In this document: piece after piece, positions 1 to 6,270 of the stretch
How the letters are laid out: every line of letters starts with the position of its first letter
Position numbering within the stretch: position 1 is the first letter of the stretch
NCBI GenBank assembly: GCA_019689615.1
Contig: JADGHD010000302.1
Coordinates: forward strand, 1-6,375
Source: Frankia sp.
GTDB taxonomy: Bacteria; Actinomycetota; Actinomycetes; Frankiales; Frankiaceae
Direction of reading: 5' to 3'
DNA length: 6,375 nt
Program-made: the position numbers and the translations under genes
Notes under the pieces: generated by a model
Told to the model about the DNA's origin: nothing
What the model saw: the letters and a program-made list of their open reading frames with translations, nothing else
Databases searched by the model: none

Positions 1-11
1 GGGGGGGGGGG
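1..11. repeat. G homopolymer at the left edge
   Basis: Eleven G in a row open the window and would be read as Pro codons at the end of the hydrolase. The run length, and therefore the reading frame beyond residue 376, should not be trusted. Confidence 0.8.
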
Positions 12-1138
12 ATGCGACGGGCCCGGCTGGCCGGGTGGGCCCGCCGGGCCAGGGCGCGGATCGCGTCGTTGACGGCGTCCGGGCGCTCCAGCGGCAGGCC
101 GTGGCCGGCGCCCTCCTCGACCACCAGCTCGGCCTCGGGCAGCGCCTCGGCGAGCGTGCGGCTGTGCGGCAGCGGGGTCATCAGGTCGTGCGTGCCGACC
201 ATCAGCACCGTCGGGACGTTGCGCAGCACGCTGGCGGCCGCGAGCTTGTCGTGCTCGAGCAGCGTGGGCAGGAACGAGGCGATCACCGGGATCGGGGTGG
301 AGGCGATCATGCCCTCCAGGAAGGTCACCACCGACGGTGGGATGTCGGTGTTGCCGAAGCCGACCCGGCGTGTGATCGAGTAGGCGAGGTCGCTGCCGCG
401 CCGGCGCGCCCGCTCCAGCAGCGGCGGCGTGAGCCGCATCCCGACCGCGAGCTTCGGCAGCACCCTGCGGACGGCCGCCGTGACCCCTGCCGGCAGGCCG
501 AAGGTGACCCGGGCCAGGTCGCCTGCGCTCGTCGACAGCAGCGCCACCCCGACGACCCGCTCGTCGAACAGCTCCGGGTGCCGCTCGGCCAGACCGAGGA
601 TGGTCATCCCGCCCATCGAGTGGCCGACCAGCACGACCGGCCCGGTCGGTACCCGGGCGGCGAGCACCGCGTACAGGTCGTCGGCCAACTGGTCGATCGT
701 GCACCGGGCCACCTCTGACGGGCCGGAGCGGCCGTGCGCCCGCTGGTCGTAGAACACCATCGGGCCGAGGTCGGCCAGCGCCCGCTGCTGGAAGCACCAC
801 GAGTCGGCGGTGACGCAGAAGCCGTGGACGAAGACGAGCGTCGGCCCGGGGGTGCCCGCGCCGCTCTCGATGACGTGCAGCGGGACGCCGTCGCTGGCGA
901 GGACGGTGACCGGCTGGCCGGTGACCGGGCCGGGGCGCAGCTCCTCGGGGACGTCCTGGCGCGCCCGGGCCCGGCGGGTGGCCCGCCGCTCGGCCAGCAG
1001 GCCGGCCGCGACCACCGCGCTGACCAGCCCGAGACCGCCACCGGTCGCCCGGGCGGCCTTCGAGCCGGCCATCGAGCTGACCGCGTCCGCGGCGGCGCGC
1101 AGCGGCTGGCTACTCGCTCCGGCCGTCGTGCCCACCAC
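1..1138 (-). CDS. Alpha/beta hydrolase with N-terminal membrane-type segment, 3' end cut by window edge
   Basis: At least 379 codons are open and no stop is reached before the left edge. The fold is an alpha/beta hydrolase. FVHGF with the oxyanion-type HG is at residues 105-106. The nucleophile elbow GHSMGG puts Ser at 174, the acid is Asp318 in VGTHD, and the base is His346 in EGAGHG. Together these make a complete catalytic triad, so the enzyme should be active. Residues about 33-48 are hydrophobic and are followed by an Arg-rich stretch (51-60), which suggests a membrane anchor with the catalytic domain after it. The start is GTG at 1138 or the adjacent GTG at 1135. GAGG at 1148-1145 is a good ribosome binding site, and an in-frame TGA at 1144-1142 rules out an earlier start. 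The fold is finished by residue 370, so little is missing. The substrate cannot be told; esterase, lipase or haloperoxidase-like labels are all possible. From memory, similar anchored hydrolases in actinobacteria sit between alr and tsaE, which may lie to the left. Confidence 0.9.
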   Translation of the reverse strand, partial: MVGTTAGASSQPLRAAADAVSSMAGSKAARATGGGLGLVSAVVAAGLLAERRATRRARARQDVPEELRPGPVTGQPVTVLASDGVPLHVIESGAGTPGPTLVFVHGFCVTADSWCFQQRALADLGPMVFYDQRAHGRSGPSEVARCTIDQLADDLYAVLAARVPTGPVVLVGHSMGGMTILGLAERHPELFDERVVGVALLSTSAGDLARVTFGLPAGVTAAVRRVLPKLAVGMRLTPPLLERARRRGSDLAYSITRRVGFGNTDIPPSVVTFLEGMIASTPIPVIASFLPTLLEHDKLAAASVLRNVPTVLMVGTHDLMTPLPHSRTLAEALPEAELVVEEGAGHGLPLERPDAVNDAIRALARRAHPASRARRIPPP

Positions 1139-1144
1139 CTGTCA

Positions 1145-1148
1145 CCTC
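1145..1148 (-). promoter_or_regulatory. Ribosome binding site of the alpha/beta hydrolase
   Basis: GAGG on the minus strand lies 6 bases before GTG 1138 and 9 bases before GTG 1135. Both spacings are acceptable, so it fixes the start region but not which of the two GTG codons is used. Confidence 0.65.
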
Positions 1149-1294
1149 GCTCGTCGCACCGGCCGCCCGGCCAGGCCTGGCTGGTTACGGCCGGTTGTCG
1201 TCCCCCCGTCCCCGATGATGCACCGCCCACGGGACACGCACGAGACGACCGGGACGGGCGCCATGGGGCGGGGACGCGGCGTGGTGGCCCGGCG

Positions 1295-1315
1295 GCCCGG
1301 CCGGCCCGGCCGGGC
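1295..1315 (-). terminator. GC-rich hairpin after the quinone oxidoreductase stop
   Basis: GCCCGGCC (1295-1302) and GGCCGGGC (1308-1315) form a perfect 8-bp stem with a 5-base loop. It begins about 20 bases after the oxidoreductase stop on the minus strand. There is no T tract after it, as is common for proposed actinobacterial terminators, so it may only slow or partly stop readthrough toward the hydrolase. The rest of the 197-base gap (1139-1335) shows no clear promoter for the hydrolase, so cotranscription remains possible. Confidence 0.35.
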
Positions 1316-1335
1316 GCGCAGGGTGACGAACGGGC

Positions 1336-2274
1336 CTAGAAGGTGATGACAAGGCGGCCGCGGGTGCCGCCGGCCTCCAGACGGCGGTGGGCCTCGCCGG
1401 CCCGGTCCGGCGGGTAGGTGGCGGCCACCCGCAGCGTGATGACGCCCTTCTCGGCCAGCTCGCGCAGCCGGTCGAGCTTGGCCCGCTCGGTCGCGTACGT
1501 GCCGACCCAGACCGGGTGGATCCGGATCCCCCGCTCGCTCGGGCCGGAGAAGCCGCGGACCGAGGCGAACGCCCCGTTGTCGCGCACCGCCGGCAGTACC
1601 AGCTCGTTCTGCACCGCCCCGTCGGCCAAGCCGGCCACGCCCTCCGGGACGACCTCGCGGATCCGGGCGGCCACGTCGTCGCCGCGGCGGACCACCACGT
1701 CCGCGCCGAGGTCCCGGACCAGCTGCTCGTCCGCCTCGGCTGCGTCCGCGATCACCCGCAGGCCCTCGGCCTTGGCCAGCTGGACGACGTAGCCGCCGTA
1801 GCAGCCGGCGGCGCCGGTGACCGCCAGCGTCTCCCCGGGGGAGAGCGCCAGCAGGTCCAGGGTCTGGCGGGCGGTCAGGCCGTTCATCGGCAGGGTGGAC
1901 GCGGCCGCGTCGCTCGCCCCGCGCGGCGCCCGCACCACCGAGTCGGCCGGCACCACCAGCTGCTCGGCGTAGGCGCCGTTCGAGCCCCGCGGCACCACGA
2001 TCGCCATCACCCGGTCGCCGATCGCCAGGTCGGTCTGCACGTCCGGCCCGATCTCGTCGAGCACGCCGGCGGCGTCCATGCCGGGCACATAGGGCGGCGG
2101 CCACTGCTTGAGCATGTCGGCGCGGGCCCCGTTCCGCACATAGGTGTCGGTCGGGTTCACCGTCGCGGCTGTCACTCGGATTCGTACTTCTCCCGGGCCG
2201 GCGTGGCGTTCTGGGAGCTCAACTACTTGCAGGGCCTCTGGCCCGCCGAACTCGGTTACTCCAACCGCGCGCAT
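1336..2274 (-). CDS. Zinc-independent NAD(P)H:quinone oxidoreductase-type MDR protein
   Basis: This 312-residue protein has the usual length for the quinone-oxidoreductase branch of the medium-chain dehydrogenase/reductase superfamily. An N-terminal GroES-like domain starts MRAVGVTEFGGPEAL, typical of the family. PGMDAAGVL at about 64-72 stands where zinc alcohol dehydrogenases carry GHE, so the catalytic zinc site is absent. A Rossmann nucleotide-binding loop, GAAGCYGG at 154-161, is a variant of the AxGGVG-type motif. The stop is TAG at 1338-1336. The start chosen is ATG 2274, which matches the family N-terminus; ATG 2283 in the same frame would add three residues. Neither has a clear ribosome binding site. 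The first 35 codons have many A/T-ending codons, unlike the rest. The expected reaction is NAD(P)H-dependent reduction of a quinone or enone in the cytoplasm; the true substrate is unknown. Confidence 0.88.
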   Translation of the reverse strand: MRAVGVTEFGGPEALQVVELPERHAGPGEVRIRVTAATVNPTDTYVRNGARADMLKQWPPPYVPGMDAAGVLDEIGPDVQTDLAIGDRVMAIVVPRGSNGAYAEQLVVPADSVVRAPRGASDAAASTLPMNGLTARQTLDLLALSPGETLAVTGAAGCYGGYVVQLAKAEGLRVIADAAEADEQLVRDLGADVVVRRGDDVAARIREVVPEGVAGLADGAVQNELVLPAVRDNGAFASVRGFSGPSERGIRIHPVWVGTYATERAKLDRLRELAEKGVITLRVAATYPPDRAGEAHRRLEAGGTRGRLVITF

Positions 2275-2287
2275 GGGCCACATCAAA

Positions 2288-2303
2288 GCCGATCGGCATT
2301 GTC
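2288..2303 (-). promoter_or_regulatory. Weak candidate promoter/operator of the quinone oxidoreductase
   Basis: On the minus strand GACAAT (2303-2298) resembles a -10 element and would start RNA near 2291, about 8 bases before ATG 2283 and 17 before ATG 2274. The 10-bp perfect palindrome GCCGATCGGC (2288-2297) lies directly on the predicted start point and could be an operator. I see no matching -35 element at 17-19 bases, so this is tentative. Confidence 0.25.
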
Positions 2304-2521
2304 GGGCGCCGCCTTCTCCGCCTCGTGGAAGACATTTCGGACGACCGCCGGCCCGGGCGCTGACCTGGCCCGCTGGCAGCACCGGGAGCTGGGCGGCTGG
2401 CCGGGGTGGCGGTTGGTGTGCGGCGCGGGGCGGATGTCGGGGCTGTCGGACCTGGTGGGCATAGTGGCGGGCGGAGCATCGCTCCCCCTGGCCCGGAACG
2501 CCGCCCGCTCCCGTCGGTGGC

Positions 2522-2537
2522 TCGAACATATGATCTG
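2522..2537. promoter_or_regulatory. Candidate LexA (SOS) box in front of pcrA
   Basis: CGAACATATGATCT (2523-2536) matches 12 of 14 positions of the Gram-positive LexA box CGAAC-RNRY-GTTCG. The left half-site TCGAAC is perfect for the actinobacterial form, the A-T-A-T centre fits, and the right half has GATC instead of GTTC. It covers the TATGAT -10 candidate, where a bound repressor would block RNA polymerase. A helicase of the UvrD family is a sensible SOS target, as uvrD is in E. coli. The match is by eye; binding is inference. Confidence 0.4.
2529..2534 (+). promoter_or_regulatory. Candidate -10 element of pcrA
   Basis: TATGAT differs from the consensus TATAAT at one base and stands out in this GC-rich spacer. 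Transcription would begin about 7 bases after it, near 2541, that is 0-3 bases before the pcrA ATG at 2544. This predicts a leaderless or nearly leaderless mRNA and fits the lack of a good ribosome binding site. No -35 hexamer is recognisable around 2505-2512. Confidence 0.45.
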
Positions 2538-2543
2538 GACGCG

Positions 2544-4961
2544 ATGAGCACTCTCTTCGACGACCTCCCCGGCGGGGGCGGCCCCACCACGGACGAGCCG
2601 TACGACATGTTCGCCCCGGCGGTACTGGCCGCCGCGCCGGCGCCGGCGGTGGCCGCCCGGCCGCGGCCCGCGCGGCTCGACCCGGAGGCGCTGCTGGCCG
2701 ACCTCAACCCGCAGCAGCGGGCGGCCGTGGTGCACGAGGGCTCGCCGCTGCTGATCGTCGCCGGGGCCGGGTCGGGCAAGACCAGGGTGCTCACGTTCCG
2801 CATCGCCTACCTGCTGGCCGCCCGGGGGGTGCACCCGGGCGAGATCCTCGCGATCACGTTCACCAACAAGGCGGCGAACGAGATGAAGGAGCGGGTCGCG
2901 GCGCTCGTGGGCGGCCGCGTCCGCGCGATGTGGGTGAGCACGTTCCACTCGGCCTGCGTGCGGATTCTGCGCAACGAGGCCAGGCGGCTCGGCTTCACCA
3001 GCTCGTTCTCGGTCTACGACGCGGCGGACGCGCAGCGGCTGATCACCCTCGTCTGCCGGGACCTCGACCTCGACCCGAAGCGCCACCCGGCCCGCGGGCT
3101 CGCCGCGCAGGTCAGCACCCTGAAGAACGAGCTGGTCGACCACGAGACCGCGGCGGCGAAGGCCTCCAGCCACCACGAGCGGACCGTCGCCGAGGTGTAC
3201 GCGCTCTACCAGCGCCGGCTGCGCGAGGCGAACGCGCTGGACTTCGACGACCTGATCATGACGACGGTCAACCTGCTGCAGGTCTTCCCTGACGTCGCCG
3301 AGCACTACCGGCGCCGGTTCCGGCACGTGCTGGTCGACGAGTACCAGGACACCAACCACGCCCAGTACGTGCTGATCCGGGAGCTGGTCGGCGGCTCGGC
3401 CACGGCGCGGCCCGGCGAGGGCGACGCCGTCGCGCCGGCAGAGCTGTGCGTCGTCGGTGACGCGGACCAGTCGATCTACGCCTTCCGCGGCGCGGACATC
3501 CGCAACATCGTCGAGTTCGAGGAGGACTTCCCGGACGCGAAGGTCGTCCTGCTCGAGCAGAACTACCGCTCGACCCAGACGATCCTGTCCGCAGCCAACG
3601 CCGTCATCGCCCGCAACAGCCAGCGCAAGCCGAAGCGGCTGTGGTCCGACGCCGGGGACGGGGAGAAGATCGTCGGCTTCGTCGCCGACAACGAGCACGA
3701 CGAGGCCGCGTTCGTCGCCGAGGAGGTGGACCGGCTCACCGACGCCGGCCTGGCCAGGCCGGCCGACGTCGCGGTGTTCTACCGGACGAACGCGCAGAGC
3801 CGGGTCTTCGAGGAGATCTTCATCCGGGTCGGCCTGCCGTACCGCGTGGTCGGCGGGGTGCGGTTCTACGAGCGCAAGGAGATCCGCGACCTGCTGGCCT
3901 ACCTGCGGGTCCTGGTGAACCCGGCGGACACGGTGAACCTGCGGCGCATCCTCAACGTCCCGCGCCGGGGCATCGGCGAGCGGGCCGAGGCGATGCTCGC
4001 CGCGTTCGCCGAGCGGGAGCGGATCCCGTTCGCCGAGGCGCTGAACCGGGTGGACGAGGTGGCGGGGATCGCCACCCGCTCGGCCAGGGCGGTGCGCGAG
4101 TTCGCCGGGCTGCTCGCCGAGCTGCGCGAGGTCGCCGCCGGCGACCCGGTGGCCACCGTCGAGGCGGTGCTGGAGCGCACCGGCTATCTGGCCGAGCTGG
4201 TCGCCGAGGACACGATCGAGGCGCAGGGCCGGGTGGAGAACCTCCAGGAGCTCGTCGCCGTCGTCCAGGAGTTCACCGAGCGGTTCCCCGACGGCACCCT
4301 CGCCGGCTTCCTCGAGCAGGTCTCGCTGGTCGCCGACGCCGACCAGGTGCCGACCGACGACGGCTCGGACGGGGTCGTCACGCTGATGACCCTGCACAGC
4401 GCCAAGGGGCTGGAGTTCCCGGTGGTGTTCCTCACCGGGCTGGAGGACGGGGTGTTCCCGCACCAGCGCACCCTCGGCGAGCCGGCGCAGCTCGAGGAGG
4501 AGCGCCGGCTGGCCTACGTCGGCGTGACCAGGGCCCGCCAGCGGCTGTACCTGACCCGCGCGCTGGTCCGCACGGCCTGGGGGCAGCCGCTCTACAACCC
4601 GCCGTCGCGGTTCCTGACCGAGATCCCCGAGCACCTGATCGACTGGCGCCGGCTGCCGAGCCCGCCGCCGTCGACCGGCAGCGGGTTCGGCTCCGGCGGG
4701 CGCGGGCCCTCCGGCGCCGGTGCCAGCAGGGGCGGCCGGACGGCGGGCGGCTCGCCGTTCGGCGGCGGGCGCGCCCGGCCGGCCAGCCGCCCGATCCCGC
4801 AGCTTTCCGTCGGCGACCGGGTCAACCACGACGTCTTCGGCCTCGGCGTCGTCGTAGCCACCAGCGGCGTCGCCGAGTCGTCCCAGGCGAAGGTCGACTT
4901 CGGCGAGGGCACCGGCACCAAGGACCTGCTCCTGCGCTACGCCCCTCTCACCAAGCTCTGA
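2544..4961 (+). CDS. pcrA: ATP-dependent DNA helicase PcrA (UvrD/Rep family, SF1A)
   Basis: This 805-residue 3'-5' helicase unwinds DNA in nucleotide excision repair, removes RecA filaments and helps clear stalled polymerase. All SF1A motifs are visible: Q motif LNPQQ (54-58), Walker A AGAGSGKT (73-80), motif Ia at about 103-118, DEYQD (265-269), GDADQSIYAFRG (305-316), LEQNYRS (337-343), the TLHSAKGLEF motif (616-625) and YVGVTRAR (658-665). A Gly/Ser/Arg-rich linker (about 705-750) leads to a C-terminal Tudor-like domain (about 753-805, VGDRVNHDVFGLGVV). In PcrA this domain contacts RNA polymerase. A short variable insert (about 284-300) separates motifs II and III. The start is ATG 2544 (MSTLFDDL). 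The frame is open further upstream to an ATG at 2406, but that stretch has no family similarity and contains the promoter. The gene stands alone, divergent from the oxidoreductase and convergent with the dehydratase. Confidence 0.96.
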   Translation: MSTLFDDLPGGGGPTTDEPYDMFAPAVLAAAPAPAVAARPRPARLDPEALLADLNPQQRAAVVHEGSPLLIVAGAGSGKTRVLTFRIAYLLAARGVHPGEILAITFTNKAANEMKERVAALVGGRVRAMWVSTFHSACVRILRNEARRLGFTSSFSVYDAADAQRLITLVCRDLDLDPKRHPARGLAAQVSTLKNELVDHETAAAKASSHHERTVAEVYALYQRRLREANALDFDDLIMTTVNLLQVFPDVAEHYRRRFRHVLVDEYQDTNHAQYVLIRELVGGSATARPGEGDAVAPAELCVVGDADQSIYAFRGADIRNIVEFEEDFPDAKVVLLEQNYRSTQTILSAANAVIARNSQRKPKRLWSDAGDGEKIVGFVADNEHDEAAFVAEEVDRLTDAGLARPADVAVFYRTNAQSRVFEEIFIRVGLPYRVVGGVRFYERKEIRDLLAYLRVLVNPADTVNLRRILNVPRRGIGERAEAMLAAFAERERIPFAEALNRVDEVAGIATRSARAVREFAGLLAELREVAAGDPVATVEAVLERTGYLAELVAEDTIEAQGRVENLQELVAVVQEFTERFPDGTLAGFLEQVSLVADADQVPTDDGSDGVVTLMTLHSAKGLEFPVVFLTGLEDGVFPHQRTLGEPAQLEEERRLAYVGVTRARQRLYLTRALVRTAWGQPLYNPPSRFLTEIPEHLIDWRRLPSPPPSTGSGFGSGGRGPSGAGASRGGRTAGGSPFGGGRARPASRPIPQLSVGDRVNHDVFGLGVVVATSGVAESSQAKVDFGEGTGTKDLLLRYAPLTKL

Positions 4962-5011
4962 CGGCCCGGCCGGGCGCCCCCGCGGGCCGGCGGGTCCAGG
5001 TGGCCGGGCCG
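4962..5011. terminator. Inverted repeat filling the convergent pcrA/dehydratase spacer, likely bidirectional terminator
   Basis: CGGCCCGGCC (4962-4971) and GGCCGGGCCG (5002-5011) are a perfect 10-bp inverted repeat 30 bases apart. The first arm begins on the base after the pcrA TGA. The second arm ends two bases before the dehydratase TAG (5015-5013). The loop contains further short GC pairing (GCCC near 4974 with GGGC near 4983). The symmetric placement suggests one hairpin serving both convergent genes. There are no T tracts, so strength is uncertain. Confidence 0.5.
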
Positions 5012-5012
5012 G

Positions 5013-6155
5013 CTACGGCGTGCGGGCGGCGGGGACGGCGGTCGCCGAGGCCAGCTCGGCCACCCGGTCGGCGGTGCCGAGGTCGATGTTGCCGCCGGAC
5101 AGGACGACGGCCGTCGGCCCCTCTGCCAGCGCCGGGTGGCGCAGCAGGGCGGCGACACCGGCGGCGCCGGCCGGCTCCACCTCGTGCCCGCCGGTGCGCG
5201 CCAGCAGCACCATCGCCTCCCAGAACGCGGCCTCGTCGACCGTCACCACGTCGTCGAGCAGCCGCGTGCCGAGCGCCACCGGCAGCCGCCCCGGCAGGCG
5301 CACCGCCATCCCGTCGGCGATGGTCTGGGCCGGCGCCGACACCTGGTGGCCGGCCCGGAACGACCGGGCGAACGCCGGCGCGCCCTCGGCCTGCACGCCG
5401 ATGACCCGCACGCGGGCACCGCGGGCGGCGAACGCCGCGGCGATCCCGGTGACCAGCCCGCCGCCGCCGACCCCGACCAGCACCGTGCGCAGCCCCGGCA
5501 CCTGCTCCAGCAGCTCCAGGCCGATCGTGCCCTGGCCGGCGATCACCGCCGGGTCGTCGAACGGGTGTACCAGCAGCCGCCCGCCCTCGGCGGCGAACTC
5601 CTCGGCGGCGGCCAGCGCGGCGTCCACCCCGCCGCTGACGTAGCGCACCTTCGCCCCCCAGCGCCTGGTCCTGGCCACCTTGACCGGGTTCGCGCCGGCC
5701 GGGACGAAGATCGTCGACGGTACCCCGAAGCGGGCCGCCGTGAAGGCGCCCCCCTGGGCGTGGTTGCCGGCGCTCGCCGCGACCAGCCCGCGGGCGCGCG
5801 CGGCCGGGTCGGCGTTGGCGACCCGGTTGTAGGCGCCGCGCAGCTTGAACGAGCGGGTGTGCTGCTCGTGCTCGCACTTCAGCCAGACCGGGACGCCGGT
5901 CCGGCGGGACAGCCCCGGGTGGGCGACGACGCGGGTGCGGCGGGCCACGCCGGCGAGCGTGGCGGCGGCCCGCTCGACGTCGATGTCCGGGAGCGGCGCC
6001 CGGGCGGCTCGGCCTCGGCCGGGCCGCGTGCCGCCGTCGCCGGGCGTGTCGGCCTCCGGGGCGTCGGCCTGTCCGGTGCCGTCTGCGGCGCTGGCCGGGG
6101 CGGCTGGCTGGTGGTGGGACCGCGGCGACGGCGTCGTCGCTGCTGGCTGGCTCAT
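5013..6155 (-). CDS. ilvA: Threonine dehydratase (threonine ammonia-lyase), short form, PLP-dependent
   Basis: This 380-residue fold-type II PLP enzyme is expected to convert L-threonine to 2-oxobutanoate and ammonia, the first step toward isoleucine, and possibly to deaminate serine. The PLP lysine is Lys104 in RSFKLRGAYN. SAGNHAQG (128-135) binds substrate and cofactor, GGGG (230-233) holds the phosphate, EPAGAAG (327-333) and SGGNID (353-358) complete the site. The Arg before SFK, in place of the usual Gly, is as I recall it in actinobacterial IlvA proteins. Residues 1-55 are Pro/Ala-rich and probably disordered. The protein ends right after the catalytic domain, so the C-terminal ACT-like regulatory domain of biosynthetic IlvA is missing. 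This is the length of TdcB-type enzymes, and a serine/threonine racemase is an alternative. The start is ATG 6155 with GGAG seven bases before it. Its leader carries a terminator and a candidate attenuator peptide. Confidence 0.88.
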   Translation of the reverse strand: MSQPAATTPSPRSHHQPAAPASAADGTGQADAPEADTPGDGGTRPGRGRAARAPLPDIDVERAAATLAGVARRTRVVAHPGLSRRTGVPVWLKCEHEQHTRSFKLRGAYNRVANADPAARARGLVAASAGNHAQGGAFTAARFGVPSTIFVPAGANPVKVARTRRWGAKVRYVSGGVDAALAAAEEFAAEGGRLLVHPFDDPAVIAGQGTIGLELLEQVPGLRTVLVGVGGGGLVTGIAAAFAARGARVRVIGVQAEGAPAFARSFRAGHQVSAPAQTIADGMAVRLPGRLPVALGTRLLDDVVTVDEAAFWEAMVLLARTGGHEVEPAGAAGVAALLRHPALAEGPTAVVLSGGNIDLGTADRVAELASATAVPAARTP

Positions 6156-6162
6156 TCGTCTG

Positions 6163-6166
6163 CTCC
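6163..6166 (-). promoter_or_regulatory. Ribosome binding site of the threonine dehydratase
   Basis: GGAG on the minus strand is 7 bases before ATG 6155, the best Shine-Dalgarno site in the window. It lies one base past the arm of a possible hairpin (6168-6185), which could affect access to it. Confidence 0.8.
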
Positions 6167-6167
6167 A

Positions 6168-6202
6168 GGTGGCTCGGCGGCCACCCCTTACGCCGTGGCC
6201 GC
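6168..6202 (-). promoter_or_regulatory. Two mutually exclusive hairpins before the dehydratase ribosome binding site
   Basis: Hairpin A pairs 6195-6202 with 6177-6184 (8 perfect bp, loop of 10). Hairpin B pairs 6180-6185 with 6168-6173 (GGTGGC/GCCACC on the minus strand, 6 perfect bp, loop of 6) and ends one base before GGAG. They share bases 6180-6184, so only one can form at a time. This could be a switch that exposes or crowds the ribosome binding site. Chance pairing is common in DNA this GC-rich. Confidence 0.35.
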
Positions 6203-6205
6203 GGC

Positions 6206-6239
6206 AAACAAAAAAGCCCTCCGCGGGTGCGGAAGGGCT
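6206..6239 (-). terminator. Intrinsic terminator upstream of the threonine dehydratase
   Basis: On the minus strand, AGCCCT plus CCGC (6239-6229, with T6233 bulged) pairs with GCGG plus AGGGCT (6224-6215). The loop is ACCC. A run of six T (6215-6210) and then GTTTG follow. This is a canonical rho-independent terminator, unusual for such a GC-rich genome. It points toward the dehydratase and ends about 50 bases before its ATG. It either ends an upstream transcript or, more interestingly, acts as a conditional terminator inside the dehydratase leader. Confidence 0.85.
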
Positions 6240-6240
6240 G

Positions 6241-6270
6241 GGCGCGCGACCGACAGCTCGGACGCGCGCC
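6241..6270 (-). promoter_or_regulatory. Leader hairpin touching the leader-peptide stop codon
   Basis: GGCGCGCG (6270-6263) pairs with CGCGCGCC (6248-6241). After a T-T mismatch, CCGA (6261-6258) pairs with TCGG (6253-6250) around a GCTG loop, giving 12 bp in all. The first G of the stem is the last base of the leader TAG, and the terminator stem begins one base after the hairpin ends. A ribosome at the leader stop would prevent this stem. This fits the role of the first (pause) hairpin of an attenuator. Confidence 0.6.

Noticed and set aside
604..1230. 208-codon minus-strand frame overlapping the hydrolase
   Set aside because: It is an out-of-frame Arg/Ser/Ala-rich shadow. The catalytic motifs of the hydrolase are read in the frame starting at 1138.
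2473..2485. Small hairpin GGAGC-ATC-GCTCC upstream of pcrA
   Set aside because: The stem is five bp with a 3-base loop and no link to any gene end or start; this is expected by chance in GC-rich DNA.
2495..2515. GGAAC followed by CGTC, resembling an ECF sigma-factor promoter
   Set aside because: The spacing is 12 bases, too short for the 16-19 expected.
2406..2543. Longer pcrA start at ATG 2406
   Set aside because: The extra 46 residues have no PcrA similarity and would be encoded across the -10 candidate. ATG 2544 gives a typical N-terminus.
1387..2547. Long plus-strand frame opposite the quinone oxidoreductase
   Set aside because: No family motifs. The minus-strand frame has a clear MDR fold and a normal length.
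2283..4829. 848-codon open frame antisense to pcrA
   Set aside because: The protein is a monotonous Arg/Gly/Val/Asp/Leu composition with no recognisable motif. It mirrors the codons of pcrA, whose full motif set is on the other strand; such shadows are expected at this GC content.
3641..5404. 587-codon plus-strand open frame running from pcrA through the spacer into the dehydratase antisense
   Set aside because: It is Arg/Ala/Gly/Pro-rich without domains and overlaps two well-supported genes in other frames.
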